This document shows, one piece after another, positions 61,367 to 64,000 of a stretch of 64,000 nt of DNA. This DNA comes from Paulinella micropora. Taxonomy: Eukaryota > Cercozoa > Imbricatea > Euglyphida > Paulinellidae. The stretch spans positions 72,501 to 136,500 of the forward strand of contig WBZZ01003583.1 of assembly GCA_019918135.1 (NCBI GenBank), in the 5' to 3' direction. Position numbers and translations under genes: made by a program. Each line of letters opens with the position of its first letter. Position 1 is the first letter of the stretch. Below the pieces are notes generated by a model. The model made no database searches. It was given only the letters and a program-made list of their open reading frames with translations, and was not told the DNA's origin.

Positions 61367-62827
61367 CATGGCACGTGGCGCGTGTGGGTATACTGGCGCT
61401 GGCGCTGGCAGAACGTTCGGAGTTTGCGCACCAGTACCCGCAGCTTTCCGCGCCCAAGCGGATCAATTACCCTTCCGACACGGCGTGCCCCGCGGTCGGC
61501 TCCCGTGTCACTGTAGTATGTGAGTATAAGTTTGCCCAGCTTTGGGGAAACAACGTGCGTTCGAAGGAGCCGGCACTTAGGTCGTGGGTCGACGTAGAAC
61601 TGGAAATGCTCAAACATACAAACATGCAGTGGCTTCATCCAACCTTGGAGCACCTGCGTGTCCGTGTGTCGGCCGCGCCGAATGGCGCACATTTCTTCTC
61701 GGGGCCCGGGCTGCTGAACCCGCAAATGCGACAGATCTTGTTCGATGCCTTCCGGTCGAACGCAGACACTGGCGTTCGGCCAAGGTTGCAGCTAACGACT
61801 TTGGGCGGCCTGCTAGGCTACCTGCACGAACCCGTCGGGGGGCAGGCCCCAGCAGGGCCGATCGTAGACAAGTGGTGCGCGGCGTTTTGGCAAGTGGCGC
61901 GCAAGATTTACAGTCTGCCCGCTCTGCGGTGCGACAGCTGCCCCCCGTACCGACACCGGCAGAGCGAGTCCAGCATTTTAGGCTGGGACAGGAGCTTTGC
62001 CTTCGACCCCCGCGGCCCCGATGTTGCCAAACGTTTGCTAAAACTGCGGAGCTTGGTAGTAGGCGGTCTGGGCCTGCTAGACGCCCGCCTCAATCCTACA
62101 GTGTCCAGCGAGAAAATCTTCACATTGCTCGACGGATTGTTTCGCCCGAGAGTGCGTCGGTCGCCCTAGTGCGGTTCTTGATCGCCAGGGCGCTGCTCTC
62201 GGCGCTAGACCCTGCATTTAAGTGCCAAGGCGGGCTCAGCTCCATTGTGCTGTACTTGGAGCCACCAGGAACGCTCAGATATTACCTAAACTGCGCCGAG
62301 GAAAAGAGCCAGGCCTTGGGCCGGGCCAGCGTTCTTGTGCCTGCTGCAAGAGCACGCTTTTGTGCTGCACCGCGGCAATGGCGCCTGGGGACTGCACTGT
62401 CTGGAGCACAGCCAGGAGCTCGGCTGCCGGGCGGCGGCGTTCCTTGTGCCTGCTGCAAGAGCACGCTTTTGTGCTGCACCGCCGCAATGGCGCCTGGGAA
62501 CTGCACTGTCTGGAGCACAGCCAGGAGCTCGGCTGCCGGGCGGCGGCGTTCCTAGCCAAAGCGCTGCCCGCCCTGTGCCGTGACGGAGTTAGCAAGCTGG
62601 ATTTTAGGGTGTCGCAGGCAAGGCCCAGCACACGGCCGGCAATTACCTGGGCCCTGGTGCTGGCGGCTCAGCTAGACAACGGGCCACAGTGCGAAAGCGA
62701 AGAGATGTGGCTGCTGCTGGGCTCCGCGCTGGGCCTCCGCTGGGTCCTGGACGCGGGCCAGCGCCAACAAACCCTGTTCCTGCCCCCTACCGGCGCCGAG
62801 CTAGGCGCCGGCGCGGCTGGGAGCTGA
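61367..62827 (+). CDS. Unrecognised coding region, read in more than one frame
   Basis: Protein-like sequence continues on the plus strand after the previous stop. Landmarks are KRINYPSDTACPAVGSR, VTVVCEYKFAQLWGNNV, WLHPTLEHLRVRVSAAP, KWCAAFWQVARKIYSLPALR, RLLKLRSLVVGGLGLLDARL, VRFLIARALLSALDPAFK and HCLEHSQELGCRAAAFL. No ATG was found near its beginning, so it may be a continuation or exon of the 60638 frame. A 109-bp direct duplication lies inside it. No family is recognised. It is counted as probably broken or spliced; I cannot tell which. Confidence 0.4.
62334..62551 (+). repeat. Recent 109-bp tandem duplication in coding-like sequence
   Basis: The block 62334-62442, starting CTTGTGCCTGCTGCAAGAGC, is repeated with only a few differences at 62443-62551. 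The unit is not a multiple of three, so the duplication changes the reading frame of the surrounding coding-like sequence. Confidence 0.9.
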
Positions 62828-62901
62828 CGACGACGGCAACATCATCGGACCCGTACAAGATCCCCACAGAATGGGAGCTCGCCCTGAAACGCGAACAATC
62901 G

Positions 62902-63778
62902 ATGCGGGACTGGAAGACGAGGTTCCAGTCGACGCGCGTTCCGTACGGATTTCGGTGCTATGCAATTGCCATTGAGTGGTTCCTGGAAATCACTTCTTCT
63001 TCCCGTAAGCCTCCGCTGCGCCCGGAGACTTTTGTCCTGGCCGCAGAGATTCTCTGCTACTTCACCCAGAGGTCAGAGTTTCAATTCAAAGTAGGAAGTT
63101 CCAGCTCGTAGCCTTAACTTGTTATTGGATAGCTCTGAAATGCGAAGAAGTCGAAAATTATAACAAAGCAGAAACTGTTCTCTGTTTATTGCCGGAACGC
63201 TTTTGCACTGTGGCAGAGCTCCAGGAAATGGAAGGAGCAGTAATTAATGCGTGCCAAGACATGCTGGCCACGCCCAACGCCGCAGGTATGCTGATTGATC
63301 GGGCCTCGTCGCCCGAGTGCCAAGAGCGCACCAAAGACGGCAAGCTCCTAGCTCAGCGCGTGTTGCTGGGGCTAGTACTTATGCCCCAGTTTTGGCAGCA
63401 CCCGGGGCCTCTCGCCTCGTTTTAGCCGCGCTGCTCGCCGCGGCCGGCGCCGTCGGCTCGCGCCTCAGTGCCGGGCGTCTCGACGACAGCGAAACAACGC
63501 TGGTTTCGGAGGCAGAAGCAATCGCGGCCCAGCTCCATTCCGCACAATCACTGAACGGGCCCCTCCGGGCAGAAACAGTTGCGATTCTGAAAAAGTATCC
63601 AGAAAGTTGGGCCCAGTTTGCCAACGTCTCCAATCGGGAGGAGTGGCCACCAGAAGATGATGTTGATGTTGATCACTTACGCTACCACGGATCGCCCCAG
63701 CGTAATGCAGTCTTAGGGCGCTACCGGGGCACGCCACCCTTCGCCAAAGCTTATACGACAGAGAAAAAAAATAAATAA
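62902..63778 (+). pseudogene. Cyclin-like gene relic
   Basis: The first cyclin fold is visible in order: GFRCYAIAIEWFLEI (the cyclin-box RxxxxxWL region), LRPETFVLAAEILCYF, FQLVALTCYWIALKCEEVEN (matching the LQLVG...C..IA.KyEE helix) and FCTVAELQEMEGAVINACQD (matching the L..mE..iL helix). A more distant second helical part follows (ASRLVLAALLAAAGAVGSRL, then IAAQLHSAQSLNG). The pieces lie in about three overlapping plus-strand frames, so the gene is probably not functional, or it is spliced in a way I cannot see. Cyclins bind and activate cyclin-dependent kinases; some large DNA viruses also carry them. Placement in the cyclin superfamily is fairly sure, the subfamily is not. Confidence 0.6.
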
Positions 63779-63818
63779 AAGATTACTGGATCAGCGTGTT
63801 TTAGCTGCTGTCGTCACT

Positions 63819-63978
63819 GCCGAAATGTCCTTTGCCAAATAAAAAATTTAAGCTGTCTGCTGGTTTCCTGGTGAATTTCGCGACAAATGCCGAAAACGAC
63901 GGGAGTTACGGACACTTTGTGTTTTCGCAATTTGCGGCACGCAGCGAACTTGTTTTTGGGCGAAGGACATTTCGGCAA
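63819..63978. repeat. Inverted repeat with GCCGAAATGTCC arms
   Basis: GCCGAAATGTCCTTTGCC at about 63820 is complementary, with one difference, to GGCGAAGGACATTTCGGC at about 63960. About 122 bp of AT-richer sequence lies between. It could be a small foldback element or a cruciform-type terminator. It marks the end of the GC-rich block. Confidence 0.75.
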
Positions 63979-64000
63979 TTGAAAATTAGCCAAAGAAAAT

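Overview
The window is nuclear DNA of a eukaryote. It holds one clearly spliced, intron-bearing gene, tRNA-derived SINEs with (ATT)n tails, Ty1/copia and Ty3/gypsy LTR retrotransposons, a Tc1/mariner-type MITE, a Fanzor/TnpB-like nuclease relic and many microsatellites. No operons, bacterial promoters, rRNA genes or intact tRNA genes were seen. The species cannot be named from the sequence. An alga (perhaps red), another protist or a marine invertebrate would fit; this is a low-confidence guess.

Layout. 1-1.3 kb: three kinds of tandem or foldback satellite. 1.3-2.0 kb: SINE and SINE-end fragments. 2.35-6.9 kb: one host gene on the plus strand, reconstructed here as eight exons, for a repeat-rich, probably extracellular protein that carries a haem-less cytochrome-c-like domain. 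6.9-11.9 kb: noncoding sequence with a MITE, simple repeats, a TTAGTCA/TGACTAA-rich block and one possible minus-strand exon. 11.9-15.9 kb: a train of SINEs joined head to tail through their (ATT)n tails. 15.9-18.9 kb: copia relic A (minus). 19.9-32.5 kb: a very large Ty3/gypsy element B (minus) with an open 1803-residue pol and extra downstream ORFs. 34.2-42.4 kb: copia element C (plus) with almost identical LTRs. 43.0-44.5 kb: 3' fragment F of the E family (minus). 44.9-49.4 kb plus 57.9-58.3 kb: copia D (minus), split by copia E (plus, 49.4-57.9 kb). E in turn carries a MITE in its 5' LTR. 58.8-60.3 kb: broken Fanzor/TnpB-like gene. 60.6-63.8 kb: a GC-rich block with two unrecognised reading regions and a cyclin-like relic.

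How the parts relate. Most of the window is a record of insertions: D is older than E, and E is older than its MITE. All four copia elements in which the stretch between gag and protease is present (A, C, D, E) carry a MYND-type zinc finger, which is unusual for a copia polyprotein. Elements C and E also start gag inside the last bases of the 5' LTR, so the primer-binding site lies inside the gag frame. The SINEs and neighbouring non-tRNA elements differ in sequence but share a 3' hairpin with compensatory stem changes before the (ATT)n tail, which suggests one LINE reverse transcriptase served them all. Coordinates come from reading by eye; no alignments or searches were run.
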